From: Casuarius casuarius
Taxonomy: Eukaryota > Chordata > Aves > Casuariiformes > Casuariidae
Assembly (NCBI GenBank): GCA_003342895.1
Contig: PTFA01000081.1
Span: 2,370,181-2,434,180 of the forward strand
Length of the DNA: 64,000 nucleotides
Direction of reading: 5' to 3'
The notes under the pieces were generated by a model. That model did not search any database. It was not told the origin of the DNA and worked only from the letters and a program-made list of their open reading frames with translations. The first letter of the stretch is position 1; every line of letters starts with the position of its first letter. A program made the position numbers and the translations under genes. Positions 1 through 13,200 of the stretch are shown piece after piece.

Positions 1-240
1 GTAGCTGCGTTTTCGCAATTAAAGCACTTGCAGCACCGGGGGTAAAGGGGGGGGGGGGCAGGTGGGCCGCGCGCGGCGGCGGGAGGCGGAGAGGCCTTGC
101 TCGGCCCTCGTGTCTCTGAGGTAAAAAAGCTCGTTTTTTGCACCCCTGCGGCGTGGAGAAGGGGCTCGTGTGAGTACCCTGAAAGGCGGCTGTTTGCCCT
201 GGGGCTGAGAGCGCTGCTGTCTGTACTGGCCGGCAGGTTT
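1..240. promoter_or_regulatory. CpG island edge, likely promoter or first exon
   Basis: This is the only strongly CpG-rich stretch in the window. I count about 19 CpGs in 240 bases, including a cgcgcgg-type cluster at 67-85, against a CpG-poor remainder. A run of 12 G lies at 47-58. Vertebrate CpG islands of this kind usually mark promoters and first exons. Two sequences resemble splice donors on the + strand: CTGAG|GTAAAA with its cut after 120, and CGT|GTGAGTACC with its cut after 169. No open frame here resembles a known protein, so any exon would be untranslated or end before the window. The transcription direction cannot be fixed; the donors and the G/T-rich DNA to the right favour +. 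The island probably continues left of base 1. Confidence 0.6.
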
Positions 241-1090
241 TTTTCTGTAGAAATGTGTCTTTTAACCTTAGGATATGGGAGATAGGGACACAGTTCCCTG
301 AGAGGAGAAGCAGAGTGCAGTCAGGAAAAAAAATTGCTAGTGCCCTAAGCAGAAAAAGTTTTTTTAAGCTTGCTCATCCACGTTGTGGTGGCAGCGGGAT
401 AACTCCACGAAGATTTGGATCTCCAGAGACTGCCGAGGCAAGATTTATCACTGTTTTAACAAGCGCGCTCTCTCTCTCTCTCTTTTTTTTTTTTTTTTAA
501 TGCCTATAGAAGAGGAGGAAGGAGGAAAGAGATAACTGATTTGTCAAGATCAGTGCTGGTATCTGCACATACGCACTTGTCTCTGGAGACTGGTGTTTTC
601 TGGCAAACCGTTTTCTGTTAACGGTGGCTGCCATCAGCGAAAGCGCTGGGGTTAGGAAGCGAGAAATAGCTGTCTGAAGTCTTAGATACGAATCGCATTC
701 AGTAGGGGAGACTTTTGAAGGCATGAACAACATTTGGGTGTATAAACCTCCGCAGACTTCCAGTGAGAGCTCGGTGTCTGCCTCTGTTCTGGAGAGTGTT
801 TGGTTATAGGAGACAGACCGATAGCTCAGTCTGTTTGACTGGCACAGTTTCTGATTCATTTTTAAATTGCAATATATTGCTAGTGGTCTCATATTCCTTA
901 TATACTGACCCAAAAGGTAACCACAGCTCTTTCATCTTGCTCATTCATCTCTCTGATTTTTTTTTTTATTTCTTTAATAGGCTGATACTCAGTGGAATGG
1001 ATGTAATGTGCATATCACTCTGAACTTTGGCGTCTGGATCTGAGGAAGGTCCTTTCATTCGCGCTGCTCTCCGGTTATGAAAGAAACTGT
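241..1090. other. CpG island shore
   Basis: CpG frequency falls gradually here but stays above the later background, with clusters near 462-470, 600-660 and 1030-1075. No exon is recognised. The overlapping open frames on both strands are short, low in complexity and unlike any family I know. Confidence 0.35.
466..498. repeat. (CT)n followed by a T16 run
   Basis: A short CT dinucleotide run is followed directly by 16 T residues at 483-498. It is a simple repeat, prone to length variation. Confidence 0.9.
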
Positions 1091-3844
1091 TATGGCTCAA
1101 ATTTGGCAGGCTTCAGAAAAATTCCAGCAGTTCAAATGCATTCAATTAATATGCTGAATATTGACTCACTGCTTACTCACATGATGAACATTTAAATTAC
1201 GCTTTCTCATTTTCAAAGCATATTATAAATAAGGTTTAATCCTCGCAGCCTGATGAAGTCACTTGGCATCATTTCCCCCTACTAATGGAAGAAAAGTTTA
1301 TAGGAAAAAGTAGTATCTTTTATTAGATGTTGTTACTGCTTTCAGATTTATTTCATGGAAGTACACCTATAAATTTGCACAGTTAGCTAATGAAAAAATA
1401 GAAGTACTGATTGTAATCCCAGGTGAATAAGAGCAGAAGAGAAAGCTCTACAGTTTAGAGACTTTAGGCTCTGGCCAGCTATCGCCTGTCTGTCCAGGAA
1501 AAAAAAAAAGTTTGAAGGAACCTTGCCAAGATGTAAGGGTAACTCTTGGACACAGCAGCACAATGTAACTTTGACAGTGAGGTATACTGGTTATTTCTGA
1601 CAAACTTCCGTGATAGCATATCTCTTGAGACTGCTTAAAGGACAAGATTGTATATTCCAGTTTAGCAAAGGAATGGGTGCGTCTTTTCTAGAAGTTATTC
1701 ACACCNAAAGTCCCAGTTAGCAAATGTTTTTCATGCATTGTCGCTTAAGGAGAAGTTACAGGGAAAAGCACAACAAACCTATCTAATCGAGGACCAGAAA
1801 AGGAGAGAGGGAGTCCTGACGGGACATCAGAAGGTGCAAGGAAACAAAGGAAAGAAACTGAATGAGGAAACAAATATCCTCCAGATCTGTCTTTGGCAAC
1901 TGCACAGGCAAAAATTCCAAGTTACCCAGTTTGATACGGCACTCATTTACTAGTTATTTGATTGCATTACTTTAAAGAAAGATAGTTACTTTCTACAGAA
2001 TGCATCATATGTGTATCCTGAAGTATCTCTGGATTTGAGGAACCCCTGTGTTACATACTCAGAAAAGAGGCATTTTGGAACAGAAGCTACTGTTTTGGTA
2101 AGTGGTCATACTGTGACATTGAGCAGGGCCTTTTGGGTTGACTGTGGTGTTGCCAGGTAGCCTAAAAATAGGGTTTGACAGACCATTGCAATGACTTCTG
2201 CAGAGATACTACAGGAGGAGTGTTTGATTAATTTGTATTTTTAACTGAATATGCTTTTCTTCATAAGCCCATTTTAAAGCCAGTCCTGTGTTTTACAGCT
2301 CACTTACTTAAACAGTGAATACAGCATTTTCACTCGAAGAGAAACAGCTGCATTGTTCTGGTGGAACATACACATGCAGCCAAACTAAAAGGTGACCCTA
2401 TGGCTTGTTGAAGTCAGAGGTTTTTCCGTGTTGTTTACAGCTATGGGGGAATTCCACCCAAAATCTTTTGACTAACTGGAAAACATCCTTTTCCACCCTA
2501 GTTTTATTCCCCCTCTTTGTTGTGTTAAAAGATGCTTTCCAGCCACATGATCGTTACATATGCATTTGGAGACTTTGATAGAAGAGAATGTAAAATTTTT
2601 TATGTTGTCACCAAATCTTTAGCTTCACATGTATGTTTTACTCAGGATACAAGATCGTCTTTCTCATCTTTTTTTAGAAGTAGCATAGCAATATATTACC
2701 AAGGGGAACTTGGTGGGAGCTAAAACTTCCTGCCTTTTATAAATAATGACTAAATGTGCAAAATCAGAATGAATTTTAATTACAGCGCAGTCTTTAAGTC
2801 TCCACCACTGTATGGTACATAGGCACAGAAGGAGTTGTATGAAAACTGGAGTTTTAGTCTGCACAATAGCTAGAAGGAATTTCTTTCCAGTTGTTGCATG
2901 AATGAGGAGTGTGTGCGAGTCTGTATGAAACCCAGCTCGTTTGTTAGGAAAGGAAGAACACTGTCTTTCTCACTGAGGTTAATGGTTTGGGATTGGGCAC
3001 CCAATACAGTTGGATCTCATGATGATAACAAGAGGCTTCTGTCCTGTCTGCCAAATGAACAGAAACACTTTCCACAGGCTGCAGGGTAAATGTTTTCTGT
3101 GAATATGAATTAAACTAACAGAACAGGCAGCAAATCAAGTGGTATTATCTTGCAGGAAAGCCCATCGCCTGTCTGAGAGGAGAAGGTAACTTTCCAGTGA
3201 GAAATATCCCTTCTCTGTACCCCTAAACATACCAAGCACTGCCAAGAGGAACATACATACAAAGGTTTGCCTAATTTTTTGCCGTTGTTGGGCAAGGCTC
3301 CTCTTGCTTTTAATATAGCTGATTGTTGGGGCACAGAAAGTCTTTACTGCTTGAAGAAAGGATATCTGAGGTATCGCAGAACCCTACTTTTGTAGTGGTG
3401 TCGCACAGAATTAATTTAGCTTTTCTGGAATGACTTTATCCTTCCTTCCTTCCTATTATTCCTTGTCCCACCCAGTCTCTTCCAGTTTCCTGCTTCTGTT
3501 TTATATATAGCTAAATGTAAAAGGTGGGATTTAAGAAAGTGCCTTAATGAACAGATAACGCAAATCCCTCTGAATTATTGAAAATCACATTTTTCCTATT
3601 TAGATATTGATTATTAGTATTTGGTTGTCTTTAGCAATGGGCTTAAAGGCATTTGCCTATTGAAGAACTACGTAAAATGCCTGAAAAATATAATTGCAAT
3701 GGACAGATAACACAGAGTAGATACAAATGCACTTGGCTCCTCAGACATCTGCACAGCCTCAGGCAAAACAAAGGTTTTAGCAGACTCAAGAAATGTGTAA
3801 GTCTGTTCACAACCATCATCTGACAGATTTGTGCAATATACGTT
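1091..3844. other. No gene recognised, intronic or intergenic
   Basis: AT-rich single-copy-looking DNA. The only simple repeat worth noting is a short (CCTT)n at 3440-3454. Open frames here are under 80 codons and show no family resemblance. The first single-base N of the window is at 1706. Confidence 0.5.
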
Positions 3845-4010
3845 TAGACTTTGTCTACACTAGGGTTTTTTGCTGCCTTCACAGCTGTTGGCCAGCTAAA
3901 AAGGAAATTCATACTGGGGTAACCTCCAAAGCAAAGCCTCCTGTCAGCAGTGATTTGCACAGAGGCAACTTACCTTGGTTTCATCTGGAATTACTCATCT
4001 ATATGAGTAA
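3845..4010 (+). mobile_element. Degenerate hAT-like DNA transposon fragment (tentative)
   Basis: The stretch opens with tagactttgtctacactagg, which resembles the 'ttgtctacac' termini of non-autonomous hAT-type elements frequent in reptile and bird genomes. It continues with T- and C-rich text such as catactggggtaacct that also fits those elements. I did not find a clear matching inverted end, so the far boundary is a guess. The family assignment is from memory and tentative. Confidence 0.35.
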
Positions 4011-7000
4011 TCATAATTACAATATTTAGCTCTCATGCAGTGCTTTTAAGCTGGGTATCTAGCATGACTTAAAGGGGGATGGAGGGGTGTCATTAACTCC
4101 TCTGCAGGCATTGATTTTGACCACTGCTACAGACCATTGTGGAGCTGATAGGGAAGGAAGAAAGGTGAACAGATCTTGTGGTGATGATGTGCCTCCTCCA
4201 GCAAGTCTGTCCCCCTTGTCATCCCAGTGCCCAAAGGAAATGGGAGTTGAACCATGACTCTTTAATTCAGCAGGAGTTGAGTACCCAATAGTCTCCTAAA
4301 TATAAAAGTGAAGTTTCAAACTGTTTCCCTTGACTGGGAACAGCATGATATGACTGTGGAAAGAACAGAACAGTATGTTAAGGGAAACACAACTGAAAGG
4401 AAAGAACAGCTGATTCAAAGGGCTGATTGGATCTGCCCCCTCCTGCTTTACTGTGTGGGTTTGTTTTCAGCCTTTCGATTCAGACTGTCTCACGGGTCTC
4501 ACAACACTTCTCCACAGCTCTGAACTGGGAAATGAAACAATCACAAGAGGGTTGTTCGTTCTTCCTGAAACAAGCTTCACAAACTGTGGAAAATGAAAGC
4601 TAAGGCTGAACTTTTAAAACAAGCTGAAAGAGCAGAAATGCAGAGTGAAGCCATTCAAAAGCATCAAATTTGGAATAGAGCCCTGAAAAACCCTGCAGTC
4701 ATGACTAATGCAGTTTTAATGTGTGCGGTTCTAGGTAAAATCACTTCTTTTAAAGATCATTTCTCTCCTTATGTTGGTCGGAGTTCTTTACTGTCATTAG
4801 AGATAAATTGCATTGCTGGCATATGAGTTCAGTATCAGATGAATTACAATGACAGAATTATTTCTGATGCTACAGTGGCTCTAGCAGAGCTGCTGGTGAA
4901 GCAGAGAAACTGTACAAACAGGATATTCAGTGTCAAGCCACAGTTGCACCTTGAGACCCACCCAGAGGTGCACTCTATCCTTCAGTCAAGTTAGCTGAGG
5001 GAATTGCCATAATAATAGACTGTGGGACTTGGCTTGAGTAGGGACGAAGTCATGCAGTGACATTTTAGAGATGAAACAACCTGAAATAGAAACTTCAGAT
5101 GTCCTTGATACACAGAAAAAGTGTGTGAGGCACCAAGCAGTTTTACAAGATTGCCTTTGGGTGCTTTTATTTTGCCCTAAGATTGTCCCAGCCTTGCTCA
5201 CTGATTGCTTTTCAGAGATCCCTCTGATCCTGTGATACAAAACCACTGAAGCTGGCAAAGTGCTATAGGAAGGGGAGCTGTGGTAGAGGGACCACTGTGT
5301 GTGTGTGGGTGACATGGCTGTGGTAGTATAAATCCAATCACTTATAGAATTTTCAATCTTAGAGTAAGTAGAATTGTGAATAGGAGCTATGAATCTGGTA
5401 TAGACAAGCAAGAAATTGTTGAAGGGAACAGTACCAAGATTGTGGTTAGGCAGGTAGGAAGCAGTATAGTGAGCCCAACGCTGATGGGGTACTGTCAACT
5501 TACAGTCTATGGTAATCTAGCTAAGGGCAGTACCATGTGGCAGCGGTGATTGTAGTAACATGCAGTGCTCAGAGGGTTAAGGCTGTTTTCTGTGGTGTGT
5601 GTGTGTAGCTGATACCCAGGAACAAAAGCAGCTGGCATTTCCCTGATGCAGCTGTAATGATGTGGTGCAATATATTAGAGCAACAGGGAACTCCTTGCTG
5701 GCTTTTTGCCCTGTGCAGATTCCTTTTGAATTAGGTTTTGACCTTTAGAGTAAAACCTGCTTCTTCAGTTTCTCATTGTCTAAGTTCTGCGTTGAAGCTT
5801 GAGAAACAAATTTGTAATGCTGGAGGATTTTCTAAGCTCTTATTAGTGAAACACAGGATAGGTGGGAAGGAGGTTGTTGAGGAAGAGATGAACCACCAAA
5901 TAAAACTGAGATGTGAGGGGAATGGAGAACATTTTACAGATCTGGTGCCTTTTATTTTGGCTTCTGCTCTGCTTCACTGCAACACAGGCCTGTGTAGTGC
6001 CAGGCTTAAATCAGCACAAAAGACTGGTTTACGTTAAGTACTGGTCCACAAAGCCTCTTCAGGGGCACCTGTACCTGCTGATCAAAACACTACCTCACTT
6101 GTCTTCAGTGATGTGGAAACCCTGAATTGCGTTCCTCCTGTGGGGGTTTTGCACTAGGTAGTGTGCTACAGCTGTTTGGCACCAGCAGTCCCACATGAGA
6201 GTTTTGAGATGGGAGAAGTGGAACTGCTATCCTGACTGAAAATGTGGGGGTATTTAGGCAGAGAGGCTGCTGGTATGTTTAGTTGTGATGGAAAAGCCCC
6301 TTTCCTTTTTGAACTTCTTTACCATTATGATTGCCTTGGTTGCATTTCCACGGAATTTTTTGTTCAGGTGGATTCCATTACTTTATGCTGATTATTAAAT
6401 GCAGACTGATGGCAGCTGTTGAAACTTGGACAGCCCTGGGGAGGGAAGCAGCAGCCAGTCGGTGCCAGAGGAATGCCTTATGGCTGTGCTAAGGGATTTA
6501 CAGGTGTGACTGCAGGGGAGGTGGAAGCATGAGGTTAATTTTGGTTCAAATACAAGGGTTAAGTTTTCAGAAATGTAAAGAGGTTCTTAAAGGCTGTGAA
6601 AGCCTGAAGTGTTAGATTTCTCCTGTCTCATCTGCCTGCTGGCACTCACAGCCGTGTTGTCCCTTTAGCATTGCACTTGTTCTGCAAGTGGCTCATTTGA
6701 AGGCTCTCTTATCTTCACCAGCAAGGTGCTTCAGGGCTGAGTTGCACACAGGTACCAGCTCTGTTGTTGTATAAGTTATCAGCTGCTCCTTTCACTCCTA
6801 GGGTACTCCCAGGCTTTGATCTGTTACCATACTGCAACATAACTTCCTCTGTTTAGTCATCGTCCTGGAATCTTGTTTTTTACTGCTGTATTACACTGTG
6901 CAAGGCCGCCAGCACTCCACGAACGCTCCCATCCCTGCTGGTCGTTCACTGCTCTCGCAGATGTATCCATCCTATCTTCTCTAATGCATGGTGTTGACTC

Positions 7001-7179
7001 TCTTCCCCCTCACTCCTCAAGTAATCATAGTGGAAGCCACTTTCTTTTCTGAATCAATTTACTACAAGATGGCAATTTCCATCACACACCCTTGTAGCTA
7101 GCCTACATGGAGATATCATGATATGGTTAATTCTTCCTTTTCTTCTCATTGATGCGTTTGGCTGGTAGTTCTAATAAAC
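4011..7179. other. No gene recognised
   Basis: Mostly unique-looking DNA with a short GT run near 5297-5308 and another near 5597. A 77-codon frame at 4593-4826 is lysine- and alanine-rich and meets a weak donor-like CTAG|GTAAAA near 4734, but it has no recognisable homology. A 170-codon frame on the minus strand at 4986-5498 has no domain signature and is taken as chance. Confidence 0.5.
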
Positions 7180-7266
7180 TGTGGGGCAGGGGCTGTCTGT
7201 TTATTCCATCTGTACAGCACCTAGTGTTGTGAGCCCTGACTAGTCTGCAAGTCCTAATGTTATTAA
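7180..7266 (+). mobile_element. 3' end of an old L2/L3-type LINE or related repeat
   Basis: The segment contains ggggcaggggctgtctgttt, then tgtacagcacctag, then gagccctgac and ends near tcctaatgttatta. This order (gcagggactgtct, tgtacagcacctagca, ggccctgatc, taatacaaataa) is a familiar ancient amniote repeat tail. Copies are usually assigned to L2/CR1-L3 type LINEs; the exact subfamily is uncertain. The element may start as far back as about 6850, but that part is not recognisable. Confidence 0.5.
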
Positions 7267-10200
7267 GCAGTGATGAATTGTGTCCCGGGGCAGCTGGGAG
7301 TTCCTTGAAAGTCCCCTTTTGCTGGCCTGGCTGGATCTTGTTTAATATGAGAGTGATTCTGTCAAAGCTAGAAACTTCAATGGGAAGAAAGGAGTTCTGT
7401 GTGCAGCAGGACTAATGAAACTTAGTTTCCTGTGTTTTACAGTTGTTTCACTGGTAAGCTGGGAATCCAGTCTGACATTTTAGATGTCAGAGAGCCCGGA
7501 TAGGAGGAACTTCTTTTCTCAGAAGTGGGCTCTCTGCTAACTGATGAGGCACAAATTTCCAGCAGGGCTGAGACATTGAGACATGTGGCTTCCTTGCACA
7601 AAGGTATTCTCTGCCCCAGAACTGAGCTCCCATTGCAGCCTGCCTCTCGGTGGCTATATCAACAAGATATATCAGATTGCTTATTTTAATTAAATTTATC
7701 AGTGCTCAGTAGGATTAAGACCTTTGCTCCTGTGTCAAATTTGGCTGAAGTTGGCAAATGAGTTAAGTTATTGGGGCTTGGGGTAGGTAAGTAACAAGTG
7801 GGCAAAAGCGGAGATAACACAGTGCTGTAAACCTTATTTGCTTAAAACCAGCTAAAATCCTGATAGCGTTGGAAACAAGACCATTGGCAGCATCTGAGCC
7901 AATTCTGCTGGAGATGATGCTTTTCAGATTACCTAGCAAGACCCTCCTAACCCATAGGTTGTCAGGCAGGAACTTTGGCCTAAGAAACACATGTCAGCTC
8001 AGCCTACAGAGCAATACATTCCTGCTGTTGTTACTCAGTCGGTGATCCAACCCGTTTCATCCATTCGCTCAGGGGTGGGCTTTGGCAGCAGCCAGAACTG
8101 TGCTGGGTTCTGGGTGGAGGATTTGTGTGCTGCACTTGGTCATGCGATGTAGGCAAGGCTGTGGCTACGGTGTTTGTCTCTTATTGTGGTCTAGCGAAGT
8201 GACGCAGCCCCTATCTGCCACATATTTCTAACACTGAGAGTCCTGACTACAGTCTGCTGGTCCTGACATGATCTAATAATGATGCATCACTTTCTGCAGC
8301 ATCTCAGATTTCCTTCCTTTCAGTGGCCAGGTTGGGCTCATTTTATTTATGTCTTAAACCTCTCTTCTCTCCCACACTGTGATCCATGCAAAACTGTTTG
8401 GCAAGTTAAAAGCTGTGCCTGTTGTGTGGGCAGGAGAAGGGCCACAGCTTGGTGCTGAAAATGTGTGAGATGTGGTCCAGGCTCATGGGGAAGAATGAGG
8501 TGGGGGTCAGAGATGCTGGTCCTGTGCTGACTTTGTAAGACTTGCCTGGCCTGTTTCACAGACTTGTAACTACTGATCCTTAATTGTGTTTCAGGCCTGG
8601 CCTACAGTCACTAATTGTCAGCGTCCTGGGGCTTCTTCCAGGTTTTAATTGTCTCTATTAGTATGATAGATGCTGGAANTAAGGACCTATTGGAGAAAGG
8701 TGGTGGTGTTTTTGCTGCTGCTGTTATTGTTGCTGGGGCTACCATGAAAGCTACTTACTGGCACTTTCCCTCCTGTGAAATGTATAGGCAAGCTATTTGA
8801 GAGAGATCCCATATCTCTTTNGCTTAGATTTAAAGGTAATCCCCACTAGGAGGGCAGATTCTGTCCAGGGTTGCAGAGCAGGTTAGTGCAGAGTTGAAAG
8901 TAATCCACTTCTGAGCTTCAGCCTCTTCTTTATGATGGGGTGGATTTATGGTGGCAGGAGTGGTGAGGAGTCATGTTGTTCCCCCATTAGTGCTGCCTGT
9001 TATGGCATGGTCTCCCATCTTCAGGATGAAGAGGGACACTTTTCTTGCTCCACAGCCCCCTCTCCTATCTTCCCCTCCCTTCACATGGCAGGTATGTGTA
9101 GCCCTGTTCTGGTCTGTATTCAAGCCTCAGTCTTTGCTTTCTTTTACTCTTCTTGTCTGGACTGGATTCATCCTGGTGTGCAGGGGGAATGACTCTTCCT
9201 GTTGCTGGAGCACTCTGGTTCTAGACACACAGGAGTTGATCTTTATGCTCCTCAGATATTCTTCTAAAGGTAGATACAGCTATTTGCTTTCATTTTTTTT
9301 TCCTCCTGTAAGGTGCAAATTAGCTTACTCTCTGAAGCATGCAGTTCTTTGAACAGCAGGATTACTGTAGCTTGATTTCCAGTATGTCTGATTGTCTTTC
9401 ACCTTTCCACATGTGGATGCTCTGCTGACTAATACCAGGCAAGCCTCTCAGCCTGTTGTCAATGGGAACAAGAATTGAGTCCCTCTCTTCTGCCTGACTC
9501 CTAGTTTTCGTGAAGCTGAGGGGAATTTGCTACCTTTGAGGCCTGCACCCCAGTGTCCAGTTTGGTTGGAACTGGCTGAGGTACTCCAGAATGATTAGAC
9601 AGACACAGATGCACCACAAATGGTATAGTATGAGCTTAATTGCCATGAGAAACAAGGCTAATGCTATGTGGTTGCAGTGAGGAGAAGAGGCTCTTGTTTC
9701 CTTCCCTGAATGTCCCAACAGCTCCTGATGTGCTGGCTGTAACTGTAGGACACACTGCCCTCTCTTGGCCCTTGATGGGCTGTGGATCTGGGCTGGGAAA
9801 CTTGCCCTTTATGAATGTCAGAGAGGCCAATGGGTGATAGTTTGAGCCTTCTGGGGGAACTGGATTCGGGCTGGGATTTATAAAGTCAATCAGAGTTACA
9901 GGACTTTGTAGGCAATTTCAGGGTCTGCTCCTGGACCTTATGAGAGTGTTTACGTGGAATTTCACCACTGCATGAAACCAATTGTGGGAAAAATACCCTT
10001 CTCGCGGTTTTATCATTGCATGCAAAAAAAATGTGTAAGAAGCTGCATAAATCAGCTAGCTGGAATCATGAACACATGGTGAAAGACTTTCATCTAGTTT
10101 CTCTTTTAGATGAGTTTTGTGTAAATATTGCAAAATCATAATTATGATACAAACATTTCAGAATTTACACTTCCAGAGGTTAATGGGATTGTAGGAGCAA

Positions 10201-13200
10201 TCTGGGGACTGGGACTTGTTTGAAAGAGACATCTCTGACTTGATCTCATGCCTTCTGGAGTTAAGCTAGCTCAGAATCCATTTCTGGCTGGCCACTAGGT
10301 AATTTAGTATGAAGCTGAACTGCTCAATACAGCTATCTTAAGTGGGATGTAACGGTTTCAGATTTGCACAGCTCTGCTACATGTTGTGTGCATTTCTCTT
10401 CCTGTGTGGATTATTTTGTATGGGCAGTGTCTGACTTTGCATTCATCCTTTTTACGTCCTGGAGAACCTTACTAATCTGCACTGGGTCATTTCTGGATTG
10501 GTAAAGATTCATGCTGCATCAAGACAGGAGTAGCTAGGTAAAGTTAGCTGTTTTTTCAGAGCAGTTGTTTCTTTTTGTTTTGTCTTTTCTCAAAATAGTT
10601 GTTGTCAGCAAGAAAACCCAGCATGACTTTGGAGTTTGTGTACTAACTGCACATATTCTTGAAGGAGCAACAGATGGAAATAGTCAGTGCTTAGGTCAGC
10701 GAGTCCCAGAACAGTGAGTGGGCTGGGGCTGCACAAGCTGATGGATGTCTCCCCTTTAACGTAAANGTACATTGGGCCACAAAGCTAGGTCAGAAAAGCC
10801 TGGACTGAAAATTGCCTCATGTGCCTGTAGCTCTGTTTCGACACCACGCCACCACTGCCTGCTCTGAGCTGTCACTGTCTGACTCTCCAGAAGCGTGGAG
10901 CCCCTGGAGGCTGTGCCCACATCGCAAGTCAAAGCCTAAGNAAAGTCAAAGTCTAAACACCTAGCTAGGAAGTCGGAGAGCTGGGTTTTCCTTAGTGCAA
11001 AGGAGTTAATACACACCTTCCTGAGACTGCCTGAACTGTTGAAATCACCAGCTGCTGGGGTGGGCATGGGCAGGCTGGTGGAGGGCCTGGCAGGAGGGTT
11101 TGGGGGGCACCTACTGGGAAGCGGTGGGGCAGAGCAGGGCAGAATTACNCACAACAGAAAGTCTTGTGCATTTGGACAGGAGGGGCAGGCTCTGGGCTCT
11201 ACTTTCAGCAGTGTCTTGCTAAGATCCCAAGGAGATGTTTCCTTCCAGAAGCCTGACGGCGCATAATAAGTAGAAGAAGGGGCATCCTTGTTGGTTGTCC
11301 TGTCTCTTGTTGGTTTGCCTTGCCAGTTTCCACTGCAAGCAATAATTTTTTGTGNTTAACTCTCACTATGGGGGTTTAGGCACCTTCTTTGGGGTTCTGG
11401 ATTCTGGGGGGAGGCCTCTAGGTGCAAAGAGATATTGAGGTTAACGTGGGGTTATATCTGCCCAGATTTTGGTGTCCTGTGACAGATGAAAACACAGCAT
11501 TAGGTGGGAAAGCACATGCCGGTTACTAGAGCTTTGCTGAAATCCACAGAACCAGCATCCAAAGTGCTCCTTTAATGCAGAGGAGCGTACATCCCCTCCA
11601 GTGAGTAAGCAGGATGGTTTACAGAATATGGCCCTGTCACTGTGAAGCACTCNTCAGGGAGGTTCGTCATATTTTCGATCTTCTCCCAGGTTTTCATTGC
11701 TCCAGTTAGCTAGTTTCTGCAGTCCTTTATAGCTTTTCTTCCCTGATGCAAGTGAGATGACAGATGTGTGTTCCTGGGTGATATGACAGCGAGGAGGCCC
11801 CAGGGCGAGATGGTNGCTAAGGAACTCCACTAGCAGAACTGCTCTGCCACAGCCCCAAAGCATTGAGGTTTCTCTGCAGTGCTTGGACTGACCCTGTATG
11901 TTTGGCACATGGGGTCAGTGAGGTTGAGGGAAGCCCCATGCCCATTTCTTGAGCTTTCCTTTTCCTCTGGCAGCCCATGGGTTTCCGCAGGCCACGGGCT
12001 ACACCTGGGGGTTTTGGCCTATGAACCACCAGAAGTCAGATTACAGGGGGAGGAGNTGGGGTGCCAGGAAGATGAACTTTTCCATGAAAAAAATTCANAA
12101 CAGATTTGCCATCANGGCAAGGTGTGGCTTCTCTCTGTCTCACTGGATCTTTCCCTCCTTCTGCTCCTCCATCCCTCCCTTTGGGGGGGGGGGGGGGAAG
12201 GAATATGTGTTACCTCTGTGGTTTCTGAGTTTCTGGGACCTTTTGGGGGAAGTCTGCCATGCAGTGAGTGCTCACATGCATCAGTGGTCTACATATTCTG
12301 TTGTGATTTCCTGGCCCCTAAGCAGGTGAGAAAGCAACCATCTGAAAGGAGAAAGTTTCTGACTTTATGCACAGCCTCACTTCTCCTTTCTGTGGCCATC
12401 TAACCTCACTCCTAGTGGCAACCTACTCTTGGGCTGGCGCTGTCTCACTGGGCCAACTTGAGGAAAAGGCATTCTCCAAGCCTGGCTGAATCCGCTCCAA
12501 ATACCGACTTGGTATTTTTATAGTGATTTACACCTTTCTGAAATAGGGCCTTTGAACCAAAATTTTCCTTAGAACTGACATGAAAAAGGAAAGCTGGAAA
12601 AACAGCCAAAGAATTTTTTTTCCCAATGCAACAGGCCAATTTCTGAAGACAGTCTTGGATTCCTGTTGGCCAGCTGCACAAAATACATCTCATATGTGAT
12701 AGCCTCTGTGCTGAGTAAGCCCCTGATTAGCTTGNGCAGGTCTGACTGTAGGTGATCAGCCTGGGCATGTCTGCAGGTAGCCATGGTGGAGTCCAGAGCA
12801 GGAGTGTTTGGATTCTTATAAACAATTTGTTATGCAGTTCTCGTGCCTCAGCTTGACTGAAAACATACCCTGACCTTATAGCTACAGGCAAGATCAAAAT
12901 GACTTAGCAACTCTTATTTATCCATTTACATTGGTCACTCGTGATTAAAGATAGAGACATGCATTTTATGTAGGTCCCTGGATGAATGGGAGGAAACCGT
13001 GTCTATGATGGTAGGCTTGAGCTGTTACCACGAGGGGATGCTGTTGGATAGTCTATAAACCACCTTCCCCCGGCCTGACTTTTCTTGTTGCCCTCTCTGG
13101 TTTGTCTCAGGCTGATTATCTCAAACTCCCAGCCCCTGTCTCCCTCCCTCCACCAACCTCTGTTAAGCTNGTTGTCCTTGGCACCCCTCACTCTGGCACC

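Noticed and set aside
4986..5498. 170-codon frame on the minus strand
   Set aside because: It is read through a GT microsatellite on the other strand and has no domain signature or splice sites.
11879..12403. 174-codon frame on +, joint longest with 17074-17598
   Set aside because: It contains several N-derived unknown residues and a G15 run, overlaps frames on both strands, and shows no domain or splice context.
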